64,000 nt of DNA from Chitinophaga arvensicola (GTDB lineage: Bacteria > Bacteroidota > Bacteroidia > Chitinophagales > Chitinophagaceae). A model generated the notes under the pieces. That model made no database searches, had not been told where the DNA came from, and saw nothing but the letters and a program-made list of their open reading frames with translations. Location of the stretch: contig NZ_FOJG01000002.1 of assembly GCF_900110835.1 (NCBI RefSeq), forward strand, positions 3,114,658 to 3,178,657, written 5' to 3'. The position numbers were made by a program, and so were the translations under genes. Below, in pieces: positions 9,201 through 17,459 of this stretch (positions within the stretch are counted from its first letter, which is position 1; every line of letters begins with the position of its first letter).

Positions 9201-9326
9201 TACAGCGTTTTCAGGCAGGCGTTGCTGCGCTTCTGTGAGTGGCAGGGAGGCAACCGTTGGCTTGTGGGACTGGCACGCGCTGATAAGCACGGGTACCAGG
9301 AAAAAGATCCGGTGGATGTATTTCAT
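6288..9326 (-). CDS. Large lipoprotein c-type cytochrome with beta-propeller and HEAT repeats (PVC-type heme-binding protein)
   Basis: A 1012-residue secreted protein with a lipobox at LISAC (Cys18). The first part (about 50-430) is a sugar/alcohol-dehydrogenase-like propeller with Asp-rich calcium-like loops such as DRDGDGKAD and DTDGDDKAD. Residues about 440-800 look like HEAT repeats. The C-terminus carries a heme c site CATCH (890-894) and a likely Met ligand in EHSLMP (Met987). This order is known from the membrane-bound dehydrogenase/heme-binding families common in Planctomycetes, Verrucomicrobia and Bacteroidota, where members are thought to oxidise sugars or related alcohols. The substrate is unknown. 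It follows no partner gene and precedes the AraC regulator. Confidence 0.88.
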   Translation of the reverse strand: MKYIHRIFFLVPVLISACQSHKPTVASLPLTEAQQRLPENAVGGLKTAAGLQTTLFASEPAIMNPTNMDIDEKGRVWITEAYNYRNELNPGHPYKAAGDRIMILEDRDGDGKADTAKVFYQDTCINAALGICVLGNKVIVSCSPNVFVFTDTDGDDKADKKELLFRGIGGVQHDHAIHAFTFGPDGKLYFNFGNAGDSILDKNGNVIRDADGQLIANKGKPYRQGMIFRCDEDGSHLEVMAHNFRNNYEVAVDAFGNMWQSDNDDDGNRGVRINYILEHGNYGYTDEMTGASWQSRRMNMEDSIPYRHWHLNDPGVVPNLLQTGSGSPTGMVVYEGDLLPAVFHNQMIHGEPGHNVVRSYPAKKYGAGYTATIENILESATDRWFRPSDVCVAPDGSLFVADWYDPGVGGHQVGDLDRGRIFRIAPPGSSYKVKPPVLNTAADAVAALKSPNLSTRYLAWTKLRGMGASAEGALKEMYHDGNPRYQARALWLLSRLSNGADYVKKAFEDSNEDIRIAAIRAAGEMSLSSDTLYKAMYRTLVTDTSAAVRRQLLLTMYHRREKEMPLNWALLAAQYDGKDRWYLEALGIAADGNWDACFNEWRKLPANTQHPASDHDIIWRARTAAALPLLAALIQEPDQDPLQNKRYFRAFDFYPAAESTPVLLSLLQGTHPQQASINALTFLQLDANAVPQTPAMAALLHNSLLVFNGQMEFVDLVLKYHLRDQNDHLLQMVLDTKRDDLSGYAMKTLLECGGKPLVIKAMSKQDTAAAFTLVNAIGRAQDRTNRELLRSLMQNNVYALTLRQQATRNLGHGWDGYADLWNMVERKVLPADLDTVAQAVLTHAWRQDIKAKAVAHYQPANVRHDLAPVDKLVTLPGNISGGKKVFASYCATCHLAGNTGVNFGPALTEIGSKLTKSALYDAVITPDAGISFGFEGYFFKLKDGSTVLGYIASETKDEVDVRTAGGQGVKIQQKNISSRKPYEHSLMPTGLATAMPQQELVDLVTYLSSLKK

Positions 9327-9394
9327 ATACGTGGAAAAAATTAATTGTCATCGTTACACGTATTGAAAGTAATAAAATAAATTACATTTTTCAT

Positions 9395-9426
9395 AAAAAA
9401 ACCCGTCCCGGGAAACCGGGACGGGT
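9395..9426 (-). terminator. Rho-independent terminator after the TlpA-like gene
   Basis: A perfect 11-bp stem (ACCCGTCCCGG with its complement at 9416-9426) closes a 4-base loop and is followed on the minus strand by TTTTTT. It lies 80 bp after the TlpA-like stop and separates it from the cytochrome gene. Confidence 0.85.
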
Positions 9427-9507
9427 GGTCCATTGTCATCCATTTCACCGAATAAATAATTCGTTACGGGCATAGAGCAGATACCATGCCGGAAATGAAG
9501 AAACGGA

Positions 9508-10653
9508 TTAGTGTAATATTTTTTCCAGTTGGCGCTCCAATGCTTCACCCCGCAGGTTTGTAGCAATGATGCGGCCTTGAGGATCGAGCAGGAAATTTTG
9601 CGGAATCGAATTGATCATATACAATTTAGCGATGTCACTTTTCCACCATTTGAGGTCGCTCACATGATGCCATACGAGACCATCTTTTTCGATAGCAGCT
9701 GTCCATTTTGCTTCATCACCGGTTCTGTCGAGAGACACACCCAGGATATCAAAATTCTTGTCTTTGAATTTGTTGTACGCTTTTACCACGTTAGGATTTT
9801 CTGCGCGGCAGGGACCACACCAGCTGGCCCAGAAATCGAGCAATACATATTTTCCTCTGAGGTCGGACAACTTCAGCGTTTTACCATCCGGCGTAGCAGC
9901 GGAGAAATCCGGTGCTACCTGGTTCAGGCCCAGTAATGCAGAAGCTTTCAGCAGTTCAGCTGCTTTCAGGCCCAGGCTGGATTGACGTAAAGCCACTGGA
10001 AATTTATCAAACTGTTTTTGTGTACCTTCTACGTCTTCTACGCGGCCGCCCATGTTACCGCAAAGAATCGCCAGGCTCACATAATAATCATTATGCGCCT
10101 GCATAAATTTCTCTTCCAGTTTACCCTTTTCGTCTATCATTTGCTGGTAGGCATATCTCAGGTTGTACAACCCGGTAGTATCCGGGTTGGCGGTCATCAT
10201 CATAGCCTGACCGATTTTCTGGAGGGAGTCAATACCTTTTGTGTTGGTCGCCAGCACTTTCTCCAGTTCCTGCTGTTGGCTTGTCAGCGGAGAACCTTTG
10301 ATCACCCCACCGGTAAACAGGTTTGGATCACCGGCTGTTTTCAGGGTAAAGGTCATTTTGTCGTTTGGTGTAATGTACAGTTGCTGGAAGCCTGACTTTG
10401 CAGCTTCACCGGCTTTTAACCGGATATTCAGCACGGCCTGCTGGGTATCAGCCACTTCATACGACAGTTTGAAAGCACCTTTTTCTACCAGGGCAGAATC
10501 CAGTTTCTTGTAGCCATTGCCGGATGCGTTGAGGAGAAAAATGTATTCGTTGTTAAATTCGGCGGGCACTTTACCGGTGATCACCGACTTTTTCTGTGCA
10601 GATACGCCGGATACAGCTGCCATTGCGAGGCAGCCAAGCATTAATTTCTTCAT
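9508..10653 (-). CDS. TlpA-like thioredoxin-fold protein with N-terminal DUF4369 domain
   Basis: A 381-residue exported protein with signal peptide MKKLMLGCLAMAAVSGVSAQ. Residues about 25-120 are a DUF4369-type beta domain, a helical linker follows, and a thioredoxin fold begins near 245 (APDFSAATPDG). The active site is WCGPC at 278-282, and the cis-Pro segment is SIPQNFLL. Such proteins act in the periplasm as thiol-disulfide reductants, for example in cytochrome c maturation or protein repair. The neighbouring c-type cytochrome makes that attractive, but the terminator between them argues against an operon. Confidence 0.9.
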   Translation of the reverse strand: MKKLMLGCLAMAAVSGVSAQKKSVITGKVPAEFNNEYIFLLNASGNGYKKLDSALVEKGAFKLSYEVADTQQAVLNIRLKAGEAAKSGFQQLYITPNDKMTFTLKTAGDPNLFTGGVIKGSPLTSQQQELEKVLATNTKGIDSLQKIGQAMMMTANPDTTGLYNLRYAYQQMIDEKGKLEEKFMQAHNDYYVSLAILCGNMGGRVEDVEGTQKQFDKFPVALRQSSLGLKAAELLKASALLGLNQVAPDFSAATPDGKTLKLSDLRGKYVLLDFWASWCGPCRAENPNVVKAYNKFKDKNFDILGVSLDRTGDEAKWTAAIEKDGLVWHHVSDLKWWKSDIAKLYMINSIPQNFLLDPQGRIIATNLRGEALERQLEKILH

Positions 10654-10820
10654 ACCTTGAGTGATTGGTTGGTTTTGCCCCGAATGTATAGAAAGGCAAC
10701 AGATCCTTCAAAAGCATAATGACGGGCGGTAAGTGGACCGTGATTACCGGTGGGAAGCTGCCGTTCTGAGAGCAGCCGCTGCAATGGCTGCCTCCGGTGC
10801 CCCGACGCCGGCAACCGTCA

Positions 10821-11789
10821 TCAGCTGGATACTCCCGGTACCAATACAATCCGGCCACCATTCGTTTCGCGTGTCCATGCTGCGCTCACTTCTTCCAGGG
10901 GCATTTCAATGGCCTCTATCGTAAGCCGGCCTGCTGCTGCATGTTCCATAATGGCTGGGAAAGATGCGAAAATGGCCTCCATAGAAACGCTGCCACCGCC
11001 GCTACCCATGATCTCAAGACGGGAACTGCGCAATGCTGCAGAAGGAAGGGAAATGGGATCGCCTGCCATAGCGCCTACCTGTACCAGCCGGGTACGCGGT
11101 GCTTCCTTCGTCATGCTCTTTCCGGTGATGGCGGTGATCAGGGCTGTTACCGGAGCGCCCCACAGGTAATCGATCACCACATCATAAGGCTGCGTGGCAA
11201 AGGCTTTTATAAGTGCCTCCGGCGATTGCTCCAGTGAAATACATTCATCAGCCCCTAATGCGTATAATTGGTCCAGCGCCGTCTGATTACGACCTGCCGC
11301 AATCACTTTGCCGGCACCCAGCAGTTTGGCGACCTGCACCGCCAGCTTACCCGCTACACCGGTTGCACCCAGGATCAATACCGTTTCTCCCGGTTGCAAT
11401 TGCGCGCGGTGCGTAAGTGCCAGCCAGGACGACATCGCCGGGTTAAAAATGGCGGCGGCAGTGGTATCTGAAATACCTGCGGGAAGCGGCGCACTGAAAC
11501 CCTGCGACACAATACTGAGTTCTGCCATCGTACCATAAGGCTTGCGCATGCCTCCGAAATAAACCCGGGTGCCATCAGCCAGCGTGCCTACGCCATCTAC
11601 TCCTGCAATAAAAGGGTGAGCGCCTTCGGCGGCGGAATAGTGCCGGCCGGCGGCAACGGATTTTGCTACCGGATGTATGGCGGCTGCCTTTACCCGGATC
11701 AACTGTTCATTTTCACCCGCTACCGGATCTTCAAAAAAACCATATTGTGGTATGCCTGCGGGTGGTGTTACTATTGCTGCTTTCATCAT
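10821..11789 (-). CDS. Zinc-independent quinone oxidoreductase-like (medium-chain dehydrogenase/reductase)
   Basis: A 322-residue cytoplasmic protein of the MDR superfamily. The N-terminal GroES-like fold includes FIAGVDGVGTL, and the Rossmann domain carries the NADPH-binding segment ILGATGVAGKLAVQVAKLLGA. The GHExxGxxxxxG zinc motif is missing, which fits the quinone oxidoreductase/enoyl reductase branch. The likely reaction is NADPH-dependent reduction of quinones or enones. It lies 77 bp downstream of the Crp-type regulator on the same strand and may be under its control. Confidence 0.88.
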   Translation of the reverse strand: MMKAAIVTPPAGIPQYGFFEDPVAGENEQLIRVKAAAIHPVAKSVAAGRHYSAAEGAHPFIAGVDGVGTLADGTRVYFGGMRKPYGTMAELSIVSQGFSAPLPAGISDTTAAAIFNPAMSSWLALTHRAQLQPGETVLILGATGVAGKLAVQVAKLLGAGKVIAAGRNQTALDQLYALGADECISLEQSPEALIKAFATQPYDVVIDYLWGAPVTALITAITGKSMTKEAPRTRLVQVGAMAGDPISLPSAALRSSRLEIMGSGGGSVSMEAIFASFPAIMEHAAAGRLTIEAIEMPLEEVSAAWTRETNGGRIVLVPGVSS

Positions 11790-11866
11790 GTTATTTTTTG
11801 TGTATCACAAAGGTCCATGATGAAAAAACAAGTTCTCTTTACATTTGTTAAGAAATCAAAGGAGGG

Positions 11867-12412
11867 CTATTTCTCCCGCTGGAGCTTATTCCGGATCCGG
11901 CTCAGGGAAACAGGGGTAATTCCCAGGTAGGAGGCAATGTATTGCAGGGGTACCCGTTGCAGGATATGCGGCTGATCCCTGATCAGCGCTTCATAACGCT
12001 CCTGTGGTGTATCCCTGATCTGGGCGATAAACATTTTGGTGTAACGCAATAAGCGATGAAAAATAATTCCTTCCAGGTTAGCCCTGAAACCGGGCTCACT
12101 ATCGATAATCAGGTCCAGGTTTTCTTTGGACACCTTCAACAACCTTGCGGCAGAAATGGTTTCAATCGTACACATGCTGGGCTGTCCGGTACGGAAACTT
12201 TCGATCGACGATACCCCTTCACCTTCAAAAAAGAACTGGAAAGTAGTGTCCTTTCCTTTGTTGTTAAACCAGAGGCGCACCGCACCTTCCACGATGTAAT
12301 AAGCATACCTCGATGTTTTGCCTTCTTCCAGCAGAACAGTTTTCGCAGGCACGCTGATCTCTTCATAGAGGTGCTGGTACTTTGGCCAATTGATGGGTGA
12401 CGGTGTTGTCAT
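11867..12412 (-). CDS. Crp/Fnr family transcriptional regulator
   Basis: A 181-residue protein with a cyclic-nucleotide-binding-like beta roll (about 20-110; YIVEGAVRLWF, FFEGEGVSSIESF) and a C-terminal helix-turn-helix (about 145-178; PLQYIASYLGITPVSLSRIR). Arg and Glu residues typical of cAMP contact are not clearly conserved, so the effector is unknown. Its ATG overlaps the stop of the upstream DUF1543 gene in an ATGA junction, which indicates translational coupling. Confidence 0.9.
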   Translation of the reverse strand: MTTPSPINWPKYQHLYEEISVPAKTVLLEEGKTSRYAYYIVEGAVRLWFNNKGKDTTFQFFFEGEGVSSIESFRTGQPSMCTIETISAARLLKVSKENLDLIIDSEPGFRANLEGIIFHRLLRYTKMFIAQIRDTPQERYEALIRDQPHILQRVPLQYIASYLGITPVSLSRIRNKLQREK

Positions 12413-12966
12413 ATTTTACTCAGCTGAAAATATCCAAGATGGAGGACATCGGCGCCTGCATCGGTAACCGGTGTAATCTCCAATGTATATCTCTCTTTCA
12501 GATATGCCGGCAGAATATCCTTTACGGCATGCACATCATCCACATCCACGCCATATTTATCATCTACATGCGAAGTAGCATTACCGAAAGTAGTGTGTTT
12601 GAAAAAGGTGGTCTGCTTCGACTCGCGGATCGCAACACCAATGTCTTTTTGTACACTGAGAATCTTATAATGGAACTCTTCCATTTCGTCCGGCTTATAT
12701 CCACCCAGGTTCAGGAAAAACAATTGCACGTCCTGACCGGTACTTTCTTTTTTCTCCACCACTTTAACCTGGTAACCGTCCACGATATTTACTTCACGGT
12801 AACCATCGATATGCAGCTTATCTTTTGCTTCCGGCCAGAAAGCTTTCATATCAGGAATAAGATCACGTAACTGCTCCCCTATTCCAAAAAACACATCGTG
12901 TTGTTCGGTATGACGCCCTTCTGGCTTACATCCCAGCAACAACATAAACAATTTTAACTGCGCCAT
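12409..12966 (-). CDS. DUF1543 domain protein
   Basis: A 185-residue soluble protein starting MAQLKLFMLLLGCKPEGRH, followed by TEQHDVFFGIG. This matches the DUF1543 pattern of a beta-strand, LLGG and an E-HD segment, with a second copy of the fold after about residue 95. The function is unknown. It is the first gene of a two-gene unit with the Crp regulator. The 4-bp overlap means the two products are made together, so they may share a role. Confidence 0.75.
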   Translation of the reverse strand: MAQLKLFMLLLGCKPEGRHTEQHDVFFGIGEQLRDLIPDMKAFWPEAKDKLHIDGYREVNIVDGYQVKVVEKKESTGQDVQLFFLNLGGYKPDEMEEFHYKILSVQKDIGVAIRESKQTTFFKHTTFGNATSHVDDKYGVDVDDVHAVKDILPAYLKERYTLEITPVTDAGADVLHLGYFQLSKI

Positions 12967-13080
12967 TTTCGTTTGTTTGCAGTCAGGAAGGTACAGTATT
13001 TTTACTTTACTTCCTTTTGCTGTTACGCAGGATTTTTTTACTGCGCTACACAGGTATCTCTGAAAATATATCCTTCCCCG

Positions 13081-15723
13081 TTATACTATAGTGAGATGCA
13101 AATGCTGACCTGCTAACAGGTGCAAAGGAGTGGCCAATTGAATAGTAACAGCGCCGTTTTTTTCTGTGAACACCACCGGTTTGTTCTCTATCAGCACCTG
13201 TTTTACGCCGCTACGCTCAAAACAAAGGGTCTTTAATAGCAGGCGGCCGTATTTTAACGCCAGTGAATGTTTACTCCCTTGCTGCGTATACGTGCCCCAG
13301 CCTTCTGCCGTTACAAATGGCGCTTTGAAATTTTCCTTATTCATGGCTGGTGCAAAAGCAATATAGCCTTTAGGTCCATGATACCGGAATCCGCTGGCTG
13401 TGATGAAGGTACCATAGCTGGCCATGGCACGGGCGTAATGATCGCTACATTCTATTTCATTAAACGGATTCCGTTTTGCTGCATGATAACGGTCGTGTAC
13501 CGCACGGGTGAGCGTGAGTGCCTCCTCAGTCATACCTTCTGCCATCATATGCGACGCTACCTGGTGTTCAAAGCCGGTCATACATTCATTGAAGTACCCC
13601 AACTGCCAGGCATCTTTTACACCAAAAGGAAACTCCTCATTATGCGGATTGGTATTCAGGATCATACCCGCTTCGCCGGCGAGGGCATAGGGCCGGCCTC
13701 CGGGATGAGCAGCGATATATGGGCCTACATCTGCCTTAAAATTATACTTATACAATGCTTTTAAAGCAGACAATGTTTTCTCCCGGTCAATGACCCGGTC
13801 CATTCCCACCTGGAAAGCCCAGCTCTGGCCATATACCTGGTCGATATGACAGGTATTGTAGGAACCGATAACGGATCTGCCTTTTACTTTATCCGGCTGA
13901 TGAATAAAATATTCGCCGTTGAATAACTGCGTTTCCATGTTCCGTTTTCCTTTTTCCGTATAGTCGTTACAGATAGCTTCAAAAGCGGTATCATTTACTT
14001 CTGCAGCCATCAGCCCGGCCGCCTTGACCGCCGCTATGCAAAGCCCTACGATCCAGGCAATTTCGCCATACCAGACTGCATCAAGTGTATTCTCCATCGG
14101 CGTATCTTCCATACCATCGCCGTTACGGTCCTGGTGAATCAGGAACAAGGTCGCTTTTTTAATATTCGCCCAGTTCTGTTGCAGGAAGGTATTGTCTTTA
14201 CTCATCTGGTGTTCCCGGTAAATACGCAGTACCGTTCCTGCCTGTCCGTCGATAGCAGGGCGTTTCTCGGCTTCTCCGCGAAACAGGATACCTCCATCGG
14301 GCTGTTGTGCGATGCCCAGATCTACCCGTTGCCGGGTATCACGCTCCAATGCCGGAAATACACGCCCTACCGCCTGCGCATATTGCCATACATGCGTACA
14401 CGTACCTTCACAGGCGCCTACGCCTTCCCAGGCATAAAAGCGGCCGGAACGGAAACGGTGCGCCGTAGTAGTAGCCAGCGTAGAGATATTGAGGAAAGTA
14501 CGTTCCATAAACCACCATGGTAACGATGCATCATACCAGGTAGCTTTCCATAAGCGGCTTTGCTGCGTAAGACGCACATAATTTTCCTGTACATACGCCA
14601 TCACAGCTCCGGCATCGCCGAACTTGTTGACATAATACCGTCCTTCTCCCTGTATGCCTTTAAAACGCAGGTTGGGGGCATGCCAACTGATAGTAAAATC
14701 AGTTCGTATAGTCTTCCCAGGTAGTATCGTATAGCGGGTGGCAACGGAACCGGTTAATTTTTCCATTGCGTTCCTCATCGTCTGCTTCGCCGCTGCACCG
14801 GTAAAGTGTGCCTTTGTCAGCTCACCCGCCGGCAATGCCGTATTCACCATTACATTATTTCCGGATGCAGCAATACAAAAGCTACCATAATCGTACTGCT
14901 GACGGAAATCGCTATCATTACCACTTAGAGGATGAACGATTTCATATACGCCCTGCCAGTTTTTCCCTTTCACCACCGTATTCACCCGCTCATGTGCTTC
15001 GCCGGCGCTGTAGAGAGCCGTCTTATTCTCCAGCCACCCGAGAATAGTAGCAGTTACCGGCACCTTGCCGGTATTATGTACCTGGTAAGACAGGATCGTG
15101 ACCGGTAAACCGGAATCATCTTCATTCAGGGGGATAAAAGGGGAAAAAGCTTCCAGCGTAATGCTCACCGGTAATGCCGGGTCTATATAACGGATAGTAG
15201 CTATGGGGTAAGTAGCCTCAAAGCTGATCTCCGGCCAGCTAGCTTCATCAAACCGGCGGATGATCGTTTGCTGGCCCCAGCTGAGTTGCAGTGCAAATCC
15301 CTGGTCAAGCGGACGGATATTTTTCGAAGGCTCAATATAACAGGCGCCATCACGGGAACGTACTTTTTTCCCTCCATCCAATACATCCGCATTATAGGCT
15401 ACCACCTTGGGCTCAATTCCTTCCTGGTTCTTATTAAAAATATCCCAGAGCCATAAGCGCCCATCGCCACCCAGGTAAACGGTACCGCACATGATCCCGC
15501 CTACCGGCATACCGATATACTGCAGTTCATTTTTACTTTTAAGATAGGTGGTCACGGTGCCACGTTCGTACAGGGATGCAATCCAGGCGGCATCCGGTTG
15601 ACGGGTCAATGGTAAACGGCCACTGGCAGCCAGTGTGCTGCCTACCACAGGCAGGCGTACAGCGAGAGTGCCGGCCATGGTTAAACCAATATTTCTTAAA
15701 AACTTTCTACGTTCAATACCCAT
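13081..15723 (-). CDS. GH116 family glycoside hydrolase (GBA2-type beta-glucosidase/glucosylceramidase), Tat-exported
   Basis: An 880-residue protein whose N-terminus (ERRKFLRN followed by a hydrophobic stretch) is a Tat signal. The N-terminal beta domain (GMPVGGIMCGTVYLGGDGRLWLWDIF) and C-terminal (alpha/alpha)6 domain are those of GH116. A WEGVGACEGTCTHVWQYAQ segment and the ENTLDAVWYGEIAW segment hold the expected catalytic region, with the Asp of TLDAVW the likely acid/base. GH116 enzymes retain configuration and cleave beta-glucosides or beta-xylosides, including glucosylceramide. It lies downstream of the two GH30 genes of the utilisation locus but is separated by a 287-bp gap with a hairpin. 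Confidence 0.88.
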   Translation of the reverse strand: MGIERRKFLRNIGLTMAGTLAVRLPVVGSTLAASGRLPLTRQPDAAWIASLYERGTVTTYLKSKNELQYIGMPVGGIMCGTVYLGGDGRLWLWDIFNKNQEGIEPKVVAYNADVLDGGKKVRSRDGACYIEPSKNIRPLDQGFALQLSWGQQTIIRRFDEASWPEISFEATYPIATIRYIDPALPVSITLEAFSPFIPLNEDDSGLPVTILSYQVHNTGKVPVTATILGWLENKTALYSAGEAHERVNTVVKGKNWQGVYEIVHPLSGNDSDFRQQYDYGSFCIAASGNNVMVNTALPAGELTKAHFTGAAAKQTMRNAMEKLTGSVATRYTILPGKTIRTDFTISWHAPNLRFKGIQGEGRYYVNKFGDAGAVMAYVQENYVRLTQQSRLWKATWYDASLPWWFMERTFLNISTLATTTAHRFRSGRFYAWEGVGACEGTCTHVWQYAQAVGRVFPALERDTRQRVDLGIAQQPDGGILFRGEAEKRPAIDGQAGTVLRIYREHQMSKDNTFLQQNWANIKKATLFLIHQDRNGDGMEDTPMENTLDAVWYGEIAWIVGLCIAAVKAAGLMAAEVNDTAFEAICNDYTEKGKRNMETQLFNGEYFIHQPDKVKGRSVIGSYNTCHIDQVYGQSWAFQVGMDRVIDREKTLSALKALYKYNFKADVGPYIAAHPGGRPYALAGEAGMILNTNPHNEEFPFGVKDAWQLGYFNECMTGFEHQVASHMMAEGMTEEALTLTRAVHDRYHAAKRNPFNEIECSDHYARAMASYGTFITASGFRYHGPKGYIAFAPAMNKENFKAPFVTAEGWGTYTQQGSKHSLALKYGRLLLKTLCFERSGVKQVLIENKPVVFTEKNGAVTIQLATPLHLLAGQHLHLTIV

Positions 15724-15957
15724 AATACAATGTTTTGTTTCGAGGCACTTGTTTGTAAGAGCTATTATCGAGGAAGGAAAGTTCTGGCGTGAGATGCATG
15801 CGTAATGCCTTCAAAGCATTACTATCATTGTTCAAAGTAATATTTCCCTGCCAGGCGTTAATCATAACGAGTGCAGTAACAATATATACAACCTTGGGGA
15901 AGGTTGCTCCCGGTTGTTAAAGGAGCGTCATGAATGGTGAAAAAATCATCATAGAAA

Positions 15958-15984
15958 AGGGGGAAGACCAATGGCCCTCCCCCT
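15958..15984 (-). terminator. Hairpin terminator after the GH30 pair
   Basis: AGGGGGAAGACC pairs imperfectly with GGCCCTCCCCCT across a 3-base loop. On the minus strand it is followed by TTTTCTATG. It lies 27 bp after the GH30 stop at 16011. The rest of the gap up to 15723 shows no other clear element. Confidence 0.55.
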
Positions 15985-16010
15985 GTATAATAGATAAAAG
16001 TGTGCGTTGT

Positions 16011-17438
16011 TTACTGTACGATCAGGGTACTGATAGAGTGTGGCAAACTTTTGGTAGCCGCAGCTTTCCCCTCTATCCATAAATGGAAAGGAATTTCTTT
16101 ATCAGTAGTGTTCATGACCACTACCGCCAGCTTACCATCTGTATTCACGAAAGCGGTAGTTTGCAGCATAGATCGGCTGGAGGAACTAACCACACGTTTT
16201 GCACCCGGTCGGATAAATTTAGAGAAGTGGCCGAGGTAGTAATAAGCGTTGGTATAAATCAACTCTCCTTTCTTCGTATCTGCATGTACCGGTGCAAAGC
16301 AGAAGTTACCCACGTGATTGGGGCCTCCCTGTTCATCCAGCAGGATGTTCCAGTCGGTCCAGGCAGCGGTGCCGGCGTTAAAATCGCCGATCAGGGAAGT
16401 GCCATACTTCTCTCCGATAAACCAGTCATGTACTTTCGCCAGGTCAAATTTCTCGATGCAACCTTCGGTGAAAACGAGGGCTTTATCAGGAAATGCTTCG
16501 TGTACCAGTTTTTCGTTCTGGAACTGCATCTCGCTGCCGGTCCAGGTTTCATACCAGTGATAACCGATTCCCCAGATATACTTCGCAGCTTCCTTGTCGT
16601 GCAAAAGGGTGCTGGCACGCTGATACATCAGGTCGCGGTTATGATCCCAGGCGATGAGCTTTTTATTGCCCATGCCGGCTTTCTGCAACGTGGGACCAAG
16701 ATACCCCTTGATGAAATCGCGTTCTTCTTCGGCGGTGTAAATGCAGGATTCCCATTTCTGTTTCGCCATCGGTTCATTCTGCACGGAAAGGCCCCATACC
16801 GGGATGCCCAGTGCTTCATATGCTTTGATGAACTTCACATAATGATTAGCCCATACAGGGTAGTATTGTTTAAGCAGATGGCCGCCCTGTAAAACGTTAT
16901 TGTTGTCTTTCATCCATGCGGGTGGGCTCCACGGACTTACAAACAGCGGCAGCTTTCCACCGGCGGCAGCAATGGCTGCCTTGATAAAAGGAATCCGGTA
17001 TTGCTTGTCGTGGTCAATACTAAAGGTTTTCAGCGTAGAATCATATTCCGCTGTATAACTGTAAGTACCACTGGAAAAATCACAACTCTGGATATTGGTT
17101 CTTGAGAACGTATACCCGATACCGTTATTGATATCATAGTAAGCTTTCAGCAGTTCCTGTTGCTTATCTTTCGGCAGTTTGGCATAAGTTTCTGCTGAAG
17201 CATCTGTGAGGGCGCCACCAATTCCGATGAAGGTCTGGAAGCTTTTCTTTGTATCTACAAATACACAGGGCTCTGTTTCCAGCGGCTGTGGCATCGCGGT
17301 AAATTCCAGGGTGGCGGTATTGGTGAGTCGCAGGTTGGTATTTTCTGCGGTGGTGATCACCGTCACTTTTTTCTGCTGCGCAAATCCAACACCCCACAAT
17401 GCCAGCAGGCTTGCGCCTGTCAGAAGTATTTTCTTCAT
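16011..17438 (-). CDS. GH30 family glycoside hydrolase (glucosylceramidase/beta-1,6-glucanase type), first copy
   Basis: A 475-residue secreted enzyme with signal peptide MKKILLTGASLLALWGVGFA. The TIM barrel carries the acid/base Glu222 in SVQNEP and the nucleophile Glu325 in VFTEG, with a C-terminal beta-sandwich. GH30 enzymes are retaining hydrolases acting on glucosylceramide, beta-1,6-glucan or xylan depending on subfamily. The SPWSPPAWMK segment and short beta-sandwich fit the glucan/glucosylceramide branch. It lies 21 bp after its paralogue at 17460-18875, so the two are cotranscribed. Confidence 0.92.
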   Translation of the reverse strand: MKKILLTGASLLALWGVGFAQQKKVTVITTAENTNLRLTNTATLEFTAMPQPLETEPCVFVDTKKSFQTFIGIGGALTDASAETYAKLPKDKQQELLKAYYDINNGIGYTFSRTNIQSCDFSSGTYSYTAEYDSTLKTFSIDHDKQYRIPFIKAAIAAAGGKLPLFVSPWSPPAWMKDNNNVLQGGHLLKQYYPVWANHYVKFIKAYEALGIPVWGLSVQNEPMAKQKWESCIYTAEEERDFIKGYLGPTLQKAGMGNKKLIAWDHNRDLMYQRASTLLHDKEAAKYIWGIGYHWYETWTGSEMQFQNEKLVHEAFPDKALVFTEGCIEKFDLAKVHDWFIGEKYGTSLIGDFNAGTAAWTDWNILLDEQGGPNHVGNFCFAPVHADTKKGELIYTNAYYYLGHFSKFIRPGAKRVVSSSSRSMLQTTAFVNTDGKLAVVVMNTTDKEIPFHLWIEGKAAATKSLPHSISTLIVQ

Positions 17439-17459
17439 ATATAATGAGTTATCATTTTT

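Noticed and set aside
12985..13050. Hairpins near GGAAG/CTTCC and CGCAG/CTGCG after the GH116 gene
   Set aside because: Stems are 5 bp or bulged and lack a T-run in the needed direction, so no terminator is called.
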